Assembly (NCBI GenBank): GCA_900552185.1 | Contig: URYT01000029.1 | Span: 1-15,301 of the forward strand | Reading direction: 5' to 3' | Source of the DNA: an uncultured Collinsella sp. | GTDB taxonomy: Bacteria; Actinomycetota; Coriobacteriia; Coriobacteriales; Coriobacteriaceae | Length of the DNA: 15,301 nt | Shown: piece by piece, positions 1 to 6,375 of the stretch | Layout: each line of letters starts with the position of its first letter | Position numbering within the stretch: position 1 is the first letter of the stretch | Notes under the pieces: model-generated | Seen by the model: the letters and a program-made list of their open reading frames with translations, nothing else | Database searches by the model: none | What the model was told of the DNA's origin: nothing | Position numbers and translations under genes: made by a program

Positions 1-298
1 AAAGCATCGTTAGATTAATAATGACAGACCGAATGAAGATGCGTGCGACGGGGGCGAGGCGAATGGCTGAGCGGTATCGATATGCGGGTTCAACGGTATC
101 ACATTGGCCACATAGATTCTTAACTTGCATTTCTAACAGTTAAGGAGACGGGTGCTTTCCAGCACACTCCTTCGATGATGCATTCCGCTAGTTGCTATGC
201 CGGCCGGCGGTCGGACTGCCACTTCAGCCAAAAGCTCAGGCGCGCGCATTAAAATAATGGATATATCGCTTGATGGGCTTTTGACCAAGCATGAACAT

Positions 299-345
299 CG
301 CAGGTAAATCCGTGTACCAATTTTTGGTACACGGATTTACCTGCG
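299..345. repeat. Perfect 20-bp inverted repeat forming a near loop-less hairpin
   Basis: Bases 299-318 are the exact reverse complement of 326-345. The seven bases between them (AATTTTT) can add two more A-T pairs, giving a 22-bp stem with a 3-nt loop. No T-run follows on the plus strand, so it is not a standard intrinsic terminator. No gene lies close on either side. Confidence 0.9.
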
Positions 346-462
346 GTTTGTTGAAAGCTCTGACATGCGCTGTCGACTTCATTAAAATCGATTGCCGATC
401 AAGTCTTCCTATATATGCGAGCCCCAAGAAACTGCGCTGTGAACCTGAGTCCTCTATCGATT

Positions 463-535
463 GGCCCGGTGCACCGGGCCGCTGTCCTCGAGCCGGCAAC
501 AGCTTGCCGGTCTCAAAACGTATGCGTTTTGAGAC
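463..535. repeat. Three adjacent palindromes
   Basis: 463-480 is an 18-base perfect palindrome (GGCCCGGT/ACCGGGCC around GC). 493-499 pairs with 504-510 (CCGGCAA/TTGCCGG). 510-520 pairs with 525-535 (GTCTCAAAACG/CGTTTTGAGAC, loop TATG). The last stem is followed by TGTTT, a weak terminator-like tail. The spacing suggests a structured RNA or a multi-hairpin terminator. No product is assigned. Confidence 0.75.
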
Positions 536-599
536 TGTTTAATCTGAACAATAAGATGTGTACCAGTAAGATTAGGTGCCGACATTGATTGGAGCGCTC

Positions 600-827
600 A
601 TGGCGATGTGCGAAATTGCAGTCATGTTCGATGCGGGCGAAATGGCTTTGATTCAGGCCAATGCGGATGCCGCCGGCATATCCTTTTCCTAGTTCGTGAG
701 AAGCGCCGCCCTCGACAAGGCCGAGGAAGTGGCCGATATCAAGGCATTCAACGATGCGCTGATGGAAGATGACGGTATCCGCTACTCAACGTATACCGTC
801 GTGCGTATGGCCAAGAAGGGCGAATAG
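600..827 (+). pseudogene. Ribbon-helix-helix (RelB/DUF6290-like) antitoxin, interrupted by an in-frame TAG
   Basis: An ATG at 600, with GGAG at 591-594 as ribosome binding site, opens a frame of 30 codons that stops at TAG 690-692. The same frame then stays open for 44 more codons to TAG 825-827. The joined product would be about 75 residues. It has the layout of DUF6290/RelB-type antitoxins: an N-terminal strand, then a helix ending in the family's usual SxSEFVR-type turn (here S-F-S-stop-F-V-R), then an acidic tail with DIKAFNDAL. The amber codon sits where the family usually has a charged or small residue. Such antitoxins bind DNA as dimers and neutralise a RelE-type toxin, but no toxin gene follows. 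I read it as an orphan antitoxin inactivated by one nonsense change. Family assignment is by eye. Confidence 0.6.
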
Positions 828-967
828 CCGTTCGCGGTGTCAAACAGACTGCTCACGGTGGGCGGCGGCATTGCCGGAAAAATAATTCTCAGTCCCTCGC
901 GCGTCTTAATATATGTGTGCGGGTGCGCCCGCGCAATTAGCAGTGAGCTAATGCGTGCGACCGTCTG

Positions 968-976
968 TGCGATAAT
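968..976 (+). promoter_or_regulatory. Candidate extended -10 promoter for the membrane-protein frame
   Basis: TGC followed by GATAAT (971-976) fits an extended -10 element and lies 37 bases before the ATG at 1014. No convincing -35 box is present at the expected distance. Confidence 0.35.
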
Positions 977-1013
977 ATTGCGTTGCCGCAAACCAACCGT
1001 CTGGGGACCTCCA

Positions 1014-1232
1014 ATGGCTAAGAAAATCATCGTCAAGGAACAGAAACACGGCTGTATCTGGCTGTGCGGCGTCCTGCTGGTCGTCTGCCTCGCCGTATAC
1101 GCACTCGCCTTTGCGCTCATTATCGCCCTGGGTGTCGCCGTCTGGTTCCTCATGCGCGGTATCTGGCGCTCGATGGTTGCGAACAAGCCAGATTCGAAGT
1201 TCGTTCAGTTCGGAATGAAGATGACGCCGTAG
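1014..1232 (+). CDS. Small two-helix membrane protein, or the 5' part of a split gene
   Basis: The ATG at 1014 is preceded by a weak GGGGA site and gives 72 residues. The N-terminus is lysine-rich (MAKKIIVKEQKHG) and is followed by a long hydrophobic stretch, about residues 16-47, able to form one or two membrane segments, then a short polar tail ending MKMTP. The frame could start earlier, but the longer version has no ribosome binding site and the promoter-like -10 at 971-976 lies inside it. I do not recognise the family. Immediately after the TAG at 1230-1232 the same frame stays open to 1850 and encodes another hydrophobic segment. So this may be the first part of one larger protein cut by an amber codon, not a complete small protein. 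Confidence 0.55.
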   Translation: MAKKIIVKEQKHGCIWLCGVLLVVCLAVYALAFALIIALGVAVWFLMRGIWRSMVANKPDSKFVQFGMKMTP

Positions 1233-1304
1233 ACGAGAAAGATTCTCGCAGGCATTGCGAGCGCGATTGTCGTCATCATCATTTCGGGGATTATCTCTGC
1301 CGCA

Positions 1305-1850
1305 ATGCCCCAGAAGGAGGAAAAGTCGCCTTCAGGTGGCGAGCAGGCCGTCGCGACCAAGACCGAGAAGAAGGATGACGAATCGTCCTCGGAAGCCCGC
1401 CACGAGGCAAACCAGAAGCGAATCGACACTTTCGTGAACAACTTCAATGCGGCTTCGACGAACCCATACGTTCAGGACGCGACGTTCGACCCGTCTGATG
1501 GCGACGCCCCCTATCATCCGCGACGTTATAACAGCCCCGTCTACGCAGAGTCGAAAGGCTCACATGGAACGAGTGGTGATTTTGAACTCACGCTTATCGC
1601 ATGCACAAGAGGCGAACTTGAAATCAGCGGCAGACTGACGACTGATTCCAACTATCAAACCGTCGCCGACATGATCAAGACGATCATGTATTGCGAGTAT
1701 CCCGACGCCGACCATACCGAACTCGATCAAAAGCTGAATGACTTCGTCAGCAGCGACTACCACAACTTCAACTACTTCAACAGCAGCAATCTGGACTCCT
1801 CATATGCAACCGGAGGCGAGTTCTTCCTACGTTTGGACAACCTCGATTAG
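1305..1850 (+). CDS. Membrane-anchored hypothetical protein lacking a proper start (likely 3' part of a split gene)
   Basis: The first ATG in this frame is at 1305, but it has no good ribosome binding site and would leave out a clear membrane anchor. The frame is open from 1233, directly after TAG 1230-1232, and codons 1233-1304 encode a basic start (TRK) and about 20 hydrophobic residues. From 1305 the 181 residues are a lysine, glutamate and serine-rich linker followed by a soluble domain of about 130 residues rich in Asn, Asp, Tyr and Ser, ending RLDNLD. The domain would lie outside the cell if the anchor is used. I do not recognise it. Because it is in phase with 1014-1232, the simplest reading is one former gene of about 278 codons carrying a single nonsense codon. 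Confidence 0.5.
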   Translation: MPQKEEKSPSGGEQAVATKTEKKDDESSSEARHEANQKRIDTFVNNFNAASTNPYVQDATFDPSDGDAPYHPRRYNSPVYAESKGSHGTSGDFELTLIACTRGELEISGRLTTDSNYQTVADMIKTIMYCEYPDADHTELDQKLNDFVSSDYHNFNYFNSSNLDSSYATGGEFFLRLDNLD

Positions 1851-2104
1851 CATTCAGGCAGAATGTAGTTCACGATAGCCTAACGAGGCGTGTCGCCGCG
1901 TGAGTAGTCGTCCTGCTGTTCAGCGGGAAGCCCGGCGCCCCCGACTGCGGTCCTCGCCTCCTCGGCATCGGCGAGCTCCAGCTTGTCCTCCGAACTGAAT
2001 TCCGCGAGGACGCTTATCGCCGCCGCCCTTCCCCTTGTGCCCTGCTCTAGGCAGGGCACGCCGGTGTTCTTGGTCCTCAGGACCTTCATCTCGTTCGCCT
2101 CATC
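1851..2104. other. Stretch without a supported gene
   Basis: GC-rich sequence between the split membrane-protein gene and the tRNA remnant. A minus-strand frame of 69 codons (2089 to 1880) has a weak GAGG upstream, but its open frame runs back through the tRNA fragment and its product is unlike anything I know. It may be a fragment of an element gene. A short dyad (TGCCCTGC/GCAGGGCA) lies near 2039-2058. Confidence 0.4.
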
Positions 2105-2137
2105 GGCAAGCTGGTTCGAATCCAGTCGTCCCGACCA
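2105..2137 (+). other. 3' fragment of a tRNA gene (probably tRNA-Pro): attachment-site remnant
   Basis: Bases 2110-2126 form a complete T arm: five-pair stem (one G-U), loop TTCGAAT, closing strand CCAGT. It is followed by CGTCCCG, the 3' acceptor strand, then A and CCA (2134-2137). The matching 5' acceptor strand CGGGACG, the D arm and the anticodon arm are absent upstream. The CGTCCCG-ACCA end resembles bacterial tRNA-Pro, whose 5' end is usually CGGGACG or similar. A bare 3' tRNA end is what a tyrosine-integrase element leaves at one boundary after integrating into a tRNA gene. The intact tRNA would then lie left of this window. The tRNA identity is an inference. Confidence 0.75.
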
Positions 2138-2146
2138 GAAGTTTGC

Positions 2147-2180
2147 AGGTCAGGCACATAGTGCCTGACCTATTTTTGTT
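2147..2180 (+). terminator. Strong intrinsic terminator
   Basis: An 11-bp perfect stem (2147-2157 with 2161-2171, AGGTCAGGCAC), loop ATA, is followed by ATTTTTGTT. It lies 10 bases after the CCA of the tRNA fragment, so it is probably the original terminator of that tRNA gene. Confidence 0.9.
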
Positions 2181-2258
2181 ATTAATCATCATGATTCATT
2201 TGATTAAAGCAACGAAGAATCAACGACTGCACCACTCGATACGTCTGCGAATCAAAAC

Positions 2259-2315
2259 GTGTACGTCAGCCTCCAAAATCGAAAATTTTCGACATGTTTG
2301 GAGGTAGACGTACAC
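2259..2315. repeat. 57-base imperfect palindrome
   Basis: Outer arms 2259-2267 and 2307-2315 (GTGTACGTC/GACGTACAC) pair perfectly. After a 2x2 internal loop, 2270-2277 pairs with 2297-2304 (CCTCCAAA/TTTGGAGG). The centre 2279-2292 is itself a 14-base palindrome (TCGAAAATTTTCGA). It lies in the 260-base stretch between the tRNA remnant's terminator and the next gene and has no T-run, so it is not a typical terminator. The rest of that stretch shows no gene. Confidence 0.85.
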
Positions 2316-2377
2316 AAATGCGAAGTCTCGCGCCGCCCATAACACCCTCCACATGTCTGGACTCTCTATGGCTTGGC

Positions 2378-2406
2378 TGGATAGACATCGCCGGAACGGG
2401 TATAGT
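2378..2406 (+). promoter_or_regulatory. Candidate promoter of the pgsA operon
   Basis: TATAGT at 2401-2406 lies 17 bases after a weak -35 (TGGATA, 2378-2383). Transcription would begin near 2413, just before the GTG start at 2443. This favours that start over the ATG at 2353 upstream of the promoter. Confidence 0.4.
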
Positions 2407-2442
2407 ATCGAAAGTTTTGTCGTTTACCAGCGGGGGAGTCCT

Positions 2443-3147
2443 GTGGGCATCAAAAAGAAGATCAAAAAGGAGCTTATCGGCACTTCCGATTACCCGTCGA
2501 ATAAGATCTTTACGATCTCCAATTTCATCACCTTTACGCGCCTGATCCTCACCCTGGTATTTCTGTACCTGTTTGTGACGGATAACAACCGCGTCATCGC
2601 CATCGTTATCTACGCCGTTGCCGCCTCCACCGACTGGATGGACGGTCAGATCGCCCGCATGACCAAGACGGTCTCGTGGCTCGGCAAGGTCATGGATCCC
2701 ATCTGCGATCGCGCGCTGCTGTTCACCGGCGTCTTGGGACTGGTGGTCCGCGGAGAGCTGCCCATCTGGGTCTGCGTGCTCATTATTGGCCGCGACATCT
2801 ATCTGGGCATCGGCACGCTTATCGTGCGCCATTATCACCGTCGCCCCATCGATGTCGTCTTTCCCGGAAAGATTGCCACTGCGCTGCTCATGACCGGCTT
2901 CTCGCTCATGCTGCTCGGTTTCCCCGTTATTGACGGCCTGCATCTTTTACCTTCAAACCTCACGGCCTTCCCGGGCCTCAACGGAAGCTCGGTGCCCCTC
3001 GGCATCTTCTTTGTGTACGGCGGCGTGATCTTCTCCATGCTCACGGCTGTCATCTACTCCATTAAGGGCGGAGTGGCCATTAAACAGGCTCTCGCGCATC
3101 CCGAGGACGAGGACATCGACTTTCTGAACCCTGAAATCGAAGACTGA
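2443..3147 (+). CDS. pgsA: CDP-alcohol phosphatidyltransferase (phosphatidylglycerophosphate synthase type)
   Basis: This integral membrane enzyme is expected to transfer a phosphatidyl group from CDP-diacylglycerol to an alcohol, most likely glycerol-3-phosphate, in the first step of phosphatidylglycerol synthesis. The family signature is complete: D64-x2-D67-G68-x2-A71-R72-x8-G81-x3-D85-x3-D89, the metal and CDP-binding aspartates. Several hydrophobic segments follow (about residues 100-120, 135-160 and 190-215). I chose GTG 2443, giving 234 residues, because GGGGGAG at 2432-2438 sits just before it, a basic KKKIKKE start fits, and a promoter-like element lies at 2378-2406. An ATG at 2353 would add 30 unlikely residues. 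It leads a plus-strand cluster with the FHA and MerR genes, and actinobacteria such as Mycobacterium also have a pgsA-type gene near that pair. The alcohol acceptor is not proven. Confidence 0.88.
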   Translation: MGIKKKIKKELIGTSDYPSNKIFTISNFITFTRLILTLVFLYLFVTDNNRVIAIVIYAVAASTDWMDGQIARMTKTVSWLGKVMDPICDRALLFTGVLGLVVRGELPIWVCVLIIGRDIYLGIGTLIVRHYHRRPIDVVFPGKIATALLMTGFSLMLLGFPVIDGLHLLPSNLTAFPGLNGSSVPLGIFFVYGGVIFSMLTAVIYSIKGGVAIKQALAHPEDEDIDFLNPEIED

Positions 3148-3213
3148 TTCGTTGGGGTATGATTACGTACGGTTCATTATTTGCGGCACGTCCGCGATAA
3201 GTTAGGGGTTGTC

Positions 3214-3648
3214 ATGGACAACATGGTTAACAATATGTCTCAGAATGATAAGACTGCTGACGCTACCTGCGTATTCCGCGTGCCTTCAAGCGACGTCACC
3301 GTTCCCGACCTCATGGCCAACGTGCGCATCACCGCCCCCGTTCTGTCCATCGTCAAGGGTCCGCAGACTGGTGCCGCCTTTGAGCTCGAGGACGAAGTGA
3401 CCACCATCGGCCGCGATCCTGCGAACGGCATCTTCCTCAATGACATGACCGTTTCGCGCAGCCACGCGCGCATTATCCGCGAGGGCCTCGGCGCTCGCAT
3501 CGAGGACCTGGGCTCGCTCAATGGCACCTGGGTCGACGGTGCCATAGTCAACGCGGCCCCGCTGCACGACGGTTCTTCCGTCCAGATCGGTACGTTTACG
3601 CTCATCTACCACGAGAGCACGCCGGAGCGCATCGAAACCGGTGAGTAG
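3214..3648 (+). CDS. garA: FHA-domain protein, GarA/OdhI-like
   Basis: A cytoplasmic signalling protein of 144 residues. The C-terminal half is a forkhead-associated domain, which binds phosphothreonine: GR at 66-67, SRSHA at 81-85, LGSLNGT at 99-105. The whole layout matches actinobacterial GarA/OdhI, where the FHA domain inhibits 2-oxoglutarate dehydrogenase and activates glutamate synthase until a Ser/Thr kinase phosphorylates an N-terminal ETTSVFR motif. Here the matching spot reads DATCVFR (residues 16-22), so only one threonine (T18) is kept. ATG 3214 was chosen because AGGGG lies five bases upstream. A TTG at 3181 in frame has no ribosome binding site. It ends three bases before the MerR gene, the same pairing as Rv1827-Rv1828 of M. 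tuberculosis. Its target here is unknown. Confidence 0.88.
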   Translation: MDNMVNNMSQNDKTADATCVFRVPSSDVTVPDLMANVRITAPVLSIVKGPQTGAAFELEDEVTTIGRDPANGIFLNDMTVSRSHARIIREGLGARIEDLGSLNGTWVDGAIVNAAPLHDGSSVQIGTFTLIYHESTPERIETGE

Positions 3649-3651
3649 GGC

Positions 3652-4530
3652 ATGGCCGAACGCAACTATCTGAGTATCGGCCAAGTCGTCAACCTACTTC
3701 GAGGCGCATACCCCGATCTTTCGAACTCAAAAATTAGATTTCTAGAGGATGAGGGGCTCATTACCCCTCATCGTACGCCTAAGGGATACCGTCAGTACTC
3801 CAAGGAGGACGTTGATCGCCTAGAGGTCATTCTGCACTTGCAGAAGACTCGCTACATGCCGCTCAACGTGATTAAGCAGCGCTTGGAAAACGCCACGGAC
3901 CTGTCAACGCTCGCCTACGAGGTGGGCTTGCTGTCCGATGTTCCGCTCAAGACGGAGCCCAAGGAGACTAAGCAAAAGCTGCATCCCATCGAGACCATTC
4001 CCGATATGCTGGGCGTCGAGATTTCGTTTATCCGCTCGCTCGCTGAGAACGACCTCATTCGCATCATCAAGAGTCCGCAGAATCGTGAGCTCGTCGATGG
4101 CCGAGATTTCCCGATCATCCGCTACTGCTCCGAGCTGTCACGCTTCCATATCGAGCCGCGCAACCTGCGTCAGTACGTGTCTTCCGCCAACCGCGAGTCC
4201 TCCATGTTTGAGCAGGTGCTCGTGAGCATGCTCGGAATGGATACCTCCGATGACGAGCGCGACGCCAAGCTCGAACGTGCGTTTAAGAAGCTTCACGACC
4301 TAACGGAAGGTGTGCACACCGCACTGCTCAAGAACCGCGTTTTTGAGTCGCTCAACGCCGTGGTCGAGGACGCCGACATCGATGCACTCGATGAGGAAAT
4401 CACTCGTTCCGAGTCCACCAAGGCCAAAAACGAAGAGATAGCTGCGCCGGCTCCACACGAGGATTCTCTCGTAAAGCCGCTCAAGGTTGTCGCCCCTTCG
4501 CACTCCGGAACCGCCACCGCGGGCAAATAA
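3652..4530 (+). CDS. ftsR: MerR-family transcriptional regulator, FtsR-like
   Basis: A DNA-binding regulator of 292 residues. The N-terminal MerR winged helix-turn-helix (about 6-80) contains the typical SKIRFLEDEGLI (26-37) and RTPKGYRQY (41-49), followed by a helical stretch. The middle (about 105-200) is a second domain without the cysteines of metal-sensing MerR proteins. The C-terminal 40 residues are a charged, low-complexity tail. The N-terminus strongly resembles FtsR/Rv1828, which controls cell-division genes in actinobacteria, and the adjacent GarA-like gene is the same neighbour as in Mycobacterium. The start is ATG 3652, three bases after the previous stop, with AGGG just upstream. 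The two genes are surely co-transcribed. The target promoters here are not known. Confidence 0.85.
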   Translation: MAERNYLSIGQVVNLLRGAYPDLSNSKIRFLEDEGLITPHRTPKGYRQYSKEDVDRLEVILHLQKTRYMPLNVIKQRLENATDLSTLAYEVGLLSDVPLKTEPKETKQKLHPIETIPDMLGVEISFIRSLAENDLIRIIKSPQNRELVDGRDFPIIRYCSELSRFHIEPRNLRQYVSSANRESSMFEQVLVSMLGMDTSDDERDAKLERAFKKLHDLTEGVHTALLKNRVFESLNAVVEDADIDALDEEITRSESTKAKNEEIAAPAPHEDSLVKPLKVVAPSHSGTATAGK

Positions 4531-4570
4531 CAGCTGCTGTAATTTCGGCAACCCATTGAAAGGTCATGCA

Positions 4571-5101
4571 ATGTACGACTTCGAATCTCAAATCGTCGAT
4601 ATCCCCGACTATCCCGAGCCCGGAGTCATCTTTAAGGACATCACGCCACTCTTTGGCAATCCCGAGGCGCTCAAAGCCATGACCGATGCCCTCGCCGAGC
4701 ACTTTGCCGGCATGGGAATCACCAAGGTCGTGGGTCCCGAGGCTCGCGGCTTTATGGTTGGCGTACCGGTGGCTGTAGCCCTTGGCGCTGGCTTTGTTCC
4801 CGCACGTAAACCGGGCAAGCTGCCGCGTGAGACCGTAAGCCAGAGCTACGAGCTCGAGTACGGCACCGATTCAATTGAGATCCATGCCGACGCTATCAGC
4901 TCTAAAGATACCGTGTTGATTCTGGACGACTTGGTCGCGACGGGCGGAACCGTCGAGGCAACAGGTAAACTGGTGCGAGATATGGGCGCAAAGCTTGTCG
5001 GTTACGGTTGTATCCTTGAGCTTGCGTTTCTCAACCCGCGCGAGAAGCTCACGCCGTCTAATGACGATGTGGAGCTCTTTAGCCTGGTGACGGTGGACTA
5101 G
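4571..5101 (+). CDS. apt: Adenine phosphoribosyltransferase
   Basis: This cytoplasmic purine-salvage enzyme converts adenine and PRPP to AMP and pyrophosphate. The 176-residue product has the usual length. Visible features are the N-terminal DIPDYPEPGVIFKDITPLF segment, GPEARGF near residue 57, the RKPGKLP loop near 80, and the PRPP-binding motif VLILDDLVATGGT at 115-127 with D119 and D120. The start is ATG 4571, with AAAGG seven bases before it. An in-frame extension back to 4487 would overlap the MerR gene and is rejected. It lies 40 bases after the MerR gene and 32 bases before the NlpC/P60 gene, probably in the same transcript. Confidence 0.95.
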   Translation: MYDFESQIVDIPDYPEPGVIFKDITPLFGNPEALKAMTDALAEHFAGMGITKVVGPEARGFMVGVPVAVALGAGFVPARKPGKLPRETVSQSYELEYGTDSIEIHADAISSKDTVLILDDLVATGGTVEATGKLVRDMGAKLVGYGCILELAFLNPREKLTPSNDDVELFSLVTVD

Positions 5102-5133
5102 CCGTTACCCTTAGTTACTGGAAAGGAAGCTAC

Positions 5134-6261
5134 ATGCGCACAGCAAACACGCACAAAAACATGGCACGCTGCGCTGCTACGGCAACCCTCGCTTGTGTTT
5201 TGGGCTTGGGCCTCGCGGCTCCTGCCTACGCCGATACCGCATCCGACCTTGCCGCTGCTCGTACTAAGCTCGAGCAGATCGGTACCCAAACTCAGCAGAT
5301 TTACGATGAGCTCGCCACGCAGACGCAGGCGCTCGATCAGACTGCCGGCGAGATCACGCAAAAGCAGCAGGAGATCGCCGATGGTCAGGCCAAGCTCTCG
5401 ACCTATGTCGCCGGCGAGTACAAAACCGGCGGTCTGAGCCTGCTTCAGGTTCTGACGGGCGTCGATGACCTGAGCGATATGCTCAACCGTCTGTTCTACT
5501 ACGGCAAAGTTTCCGATAAGCAAGCTCAGACCATTCAAGAGGTCAAGGAGCTTAAGCAGCAGCTCACCGATAAGCAGGCCGAGCAGGAAAAGAACGTCGC
5601 CGCCACGCAAAAGAAGGTCGACGAGCTTAACGCCCAGCAGGCTGAAGCCCAGAACGTCGTAAACTCCCTGGATTCACAGCTGCAGGCCGAGCTTGCCGCC
5701 GAGGCCGAGGCCAACGCCGCGCTGCAGGCTGGCATCAACGCCAGCACCGCCGAGAAGGCCACGGTGAGCAACGAGACTGCCGGCACGACCGAGAACACCA
5801 ACAATGGTGGCCAGACCAGCAATAACAACAACCAGGGCGGCAACACTCCGGCTCCTACGCCGGCACCTGCTCCAACGCCGCAGCCCCCCGCACCTGCTCC
5901 GGCTCCGACGCCTTCTGCCCCGAGCCAGTCCGTCGACGGCGGTTCTGTTGTCTCTCGTGCATACAGTAAGCTTGGTTGCGCTTATTCCTGGGGCGGAATT
6001 GGCCCGAACAGCTTCGACTGCTCTGGTTTTGTTAGCTATTGCCTCACTGGTCGCTATTGCCGTCTGGGCACCACGGGTACCTTTATGGGCTGGACGCGTG
6101 TGTCCGATCCGCAGCCCGGTGACGTTGTGGTCAACTCGTACCACACTGGCATTTACATCGGTGGTGGTCAGATGATTCATGCTTCCGACTACAACACGGG
6201 TGTTATCATCAGTTCCGTTGCCGCCGGCTTGAACAACAACTATATCTTCGTGCGCTACTAA
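5134..6261 (+). CDS. Secreted NlpC/P60 peptidoglycan hydrolase with coiled-coil N-terminus
   Basis: An exported cell-wall endopeptidase of 375 residues, probably cutting D-Glu to diamino-acid bonds in peptide stems. Order of parts: signal peptide (1-33, ending APAYA before D34); long alpha-helical coiled coil rich in Gln, Ala and Glu (about 35-205); Asn/Gln then Pro/Ala repeat linker (about 212-265); NlpC/P60 domain (about 268-375). The catalytic residues are C296 in FDCSGF, H337 in YHTGIYIGG and H349 in MIHAS. The coiled coil plus NlpC layout resembles RipA/PcsB-type hydrolases, which need activation by an FtsX-like partner. That role is inferred. ATG 5134 follows GGAAAGGA. A terminator at 6285-6325 ends the transcript. 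Confidence 0.93.
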   Translation: MRTANTHKNMARCAATATLACVLGLGLAAPAYADTASDLAAARTKLEQIGTQTQQIYDELATQTQALDQTAGEITQKQQEIADGQAKLSTYVAGEYKTGGLSLLQVLTGVDDLSDMLNRLFYYGKVSDKQAQTIQEVKELKQQLTDKQAEQEKNVAATQKKVDELNAQQAEAQNVVNSLDSQLQAELAAEAEANAALQAGINASTAEKATVSNETAGTTENTNNGGQTSNNNNQGGNTPAPTPAPAPTPQPPAPAPAPTPSAPSQSVDGGSVVSRAYSKLGCAYSWGGIGPNSFDCSGFVSYCLTGRYCRLGTTGTFMGWTRVSDPQPGDVVVNSYHTGIYIGGGQMIHASDYNTGVIISSVAAGLNNNYIFVRY

Positions 6262-6284
6262 GTTATCCTACACAGCGTGTGAAT

Positions 6285-6325
6285 GTGGACCTCGTGGCTT
6301 TAAGTCGCGAGGTCCACTCTTTTCT
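6285..6325 (+). terminator. Intrinsic terminator after the NlpC/P60 gene
   Basis: GTGGACCTCG at 6285-6294 pairs with 6308-6317, with further pairs inward, followed by TCTTTTCTCTCTC. It lies 23 bases after the stop codon. Confidence 0.85.
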
Positions 6326-6336
6326 CTCTCATCTTA

Positions 6337-6371
6337 GACGGCTATCTAGTATTCAAAACTAGATAGCCGTC
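6337..6371. repeat. Perfect 14-bp hairpin upstream of the DegV gene
   Basis: GACGGCTATCTAGT (6337-6350) is the exact reverse complement of 6358-6371, loop ATTCAAA. It follows the previous terminator by 12 bases and ends about where the -35 box of the next promoter should be. There is no T-run after it, so it may be an operator, not a second terminator. Confidence 0.8.
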
Positions 6372-6375
6372 CATT

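Larger units (their letters stand above)
1..599. other. Gene-less left end rich in inverted repeats
   Basis: I see no credible protein gene here. The short open frames run through perfect palindromes on both strands and lack a ribosome binding site. The stretch holds a 20 to 22-bp perfect hairpin near 299-345 and a run of three adjacent palindromes at 463-535, listed separately. At 119-172 two short stems share bases 142-144 and exclude each other. The region is probably non-coding DNA of the decayed island that ends near 2137, but no function can be read from it. Confidence 0.6.

Noticed and set aside
54..110. tRNA-like string (TGGCTGAGCGGT followed by GGGTTCAA)
   Set aside because: It recalls D-arm and T-arm sequences, but the distance between them is too short, no anticodon arm or acceptor stem pairs, and no CCA is present.
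236..542. Overlapping open frames on both strands (236-499 minus, 291-542 plus)
   Set aside because: Both run through perfect palindromes, lack ribosome binding sites and give compositionally odd products. The palindromes explain the absence of stops on both strands.
690..1232. TAG reassigned to an amino acid in this organism
   Set aside because: TAG ends several well-defined genes in the window at their family-typical length (FHA gene at 3646-3648, apt at 5099-5101), so a changed genetic code is not supported.
1880..2089. 69-codon minus-strand frame beside the tRNA remnant
   Set aside because: It has only a weak GAGG upstream, its frame stays open back through the tRNA fragment, and no family was recognised. 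It could be an element-gene fragment but is not supported as a gene.
2266..2943. 225-codon minus-strand frame opposite pgsA
   Set aside because: The plus-strand frame carries the complete CDP-alcohol transferase signature. The antisense product is a low-complexity His/Asp/Gly-rich shadow.
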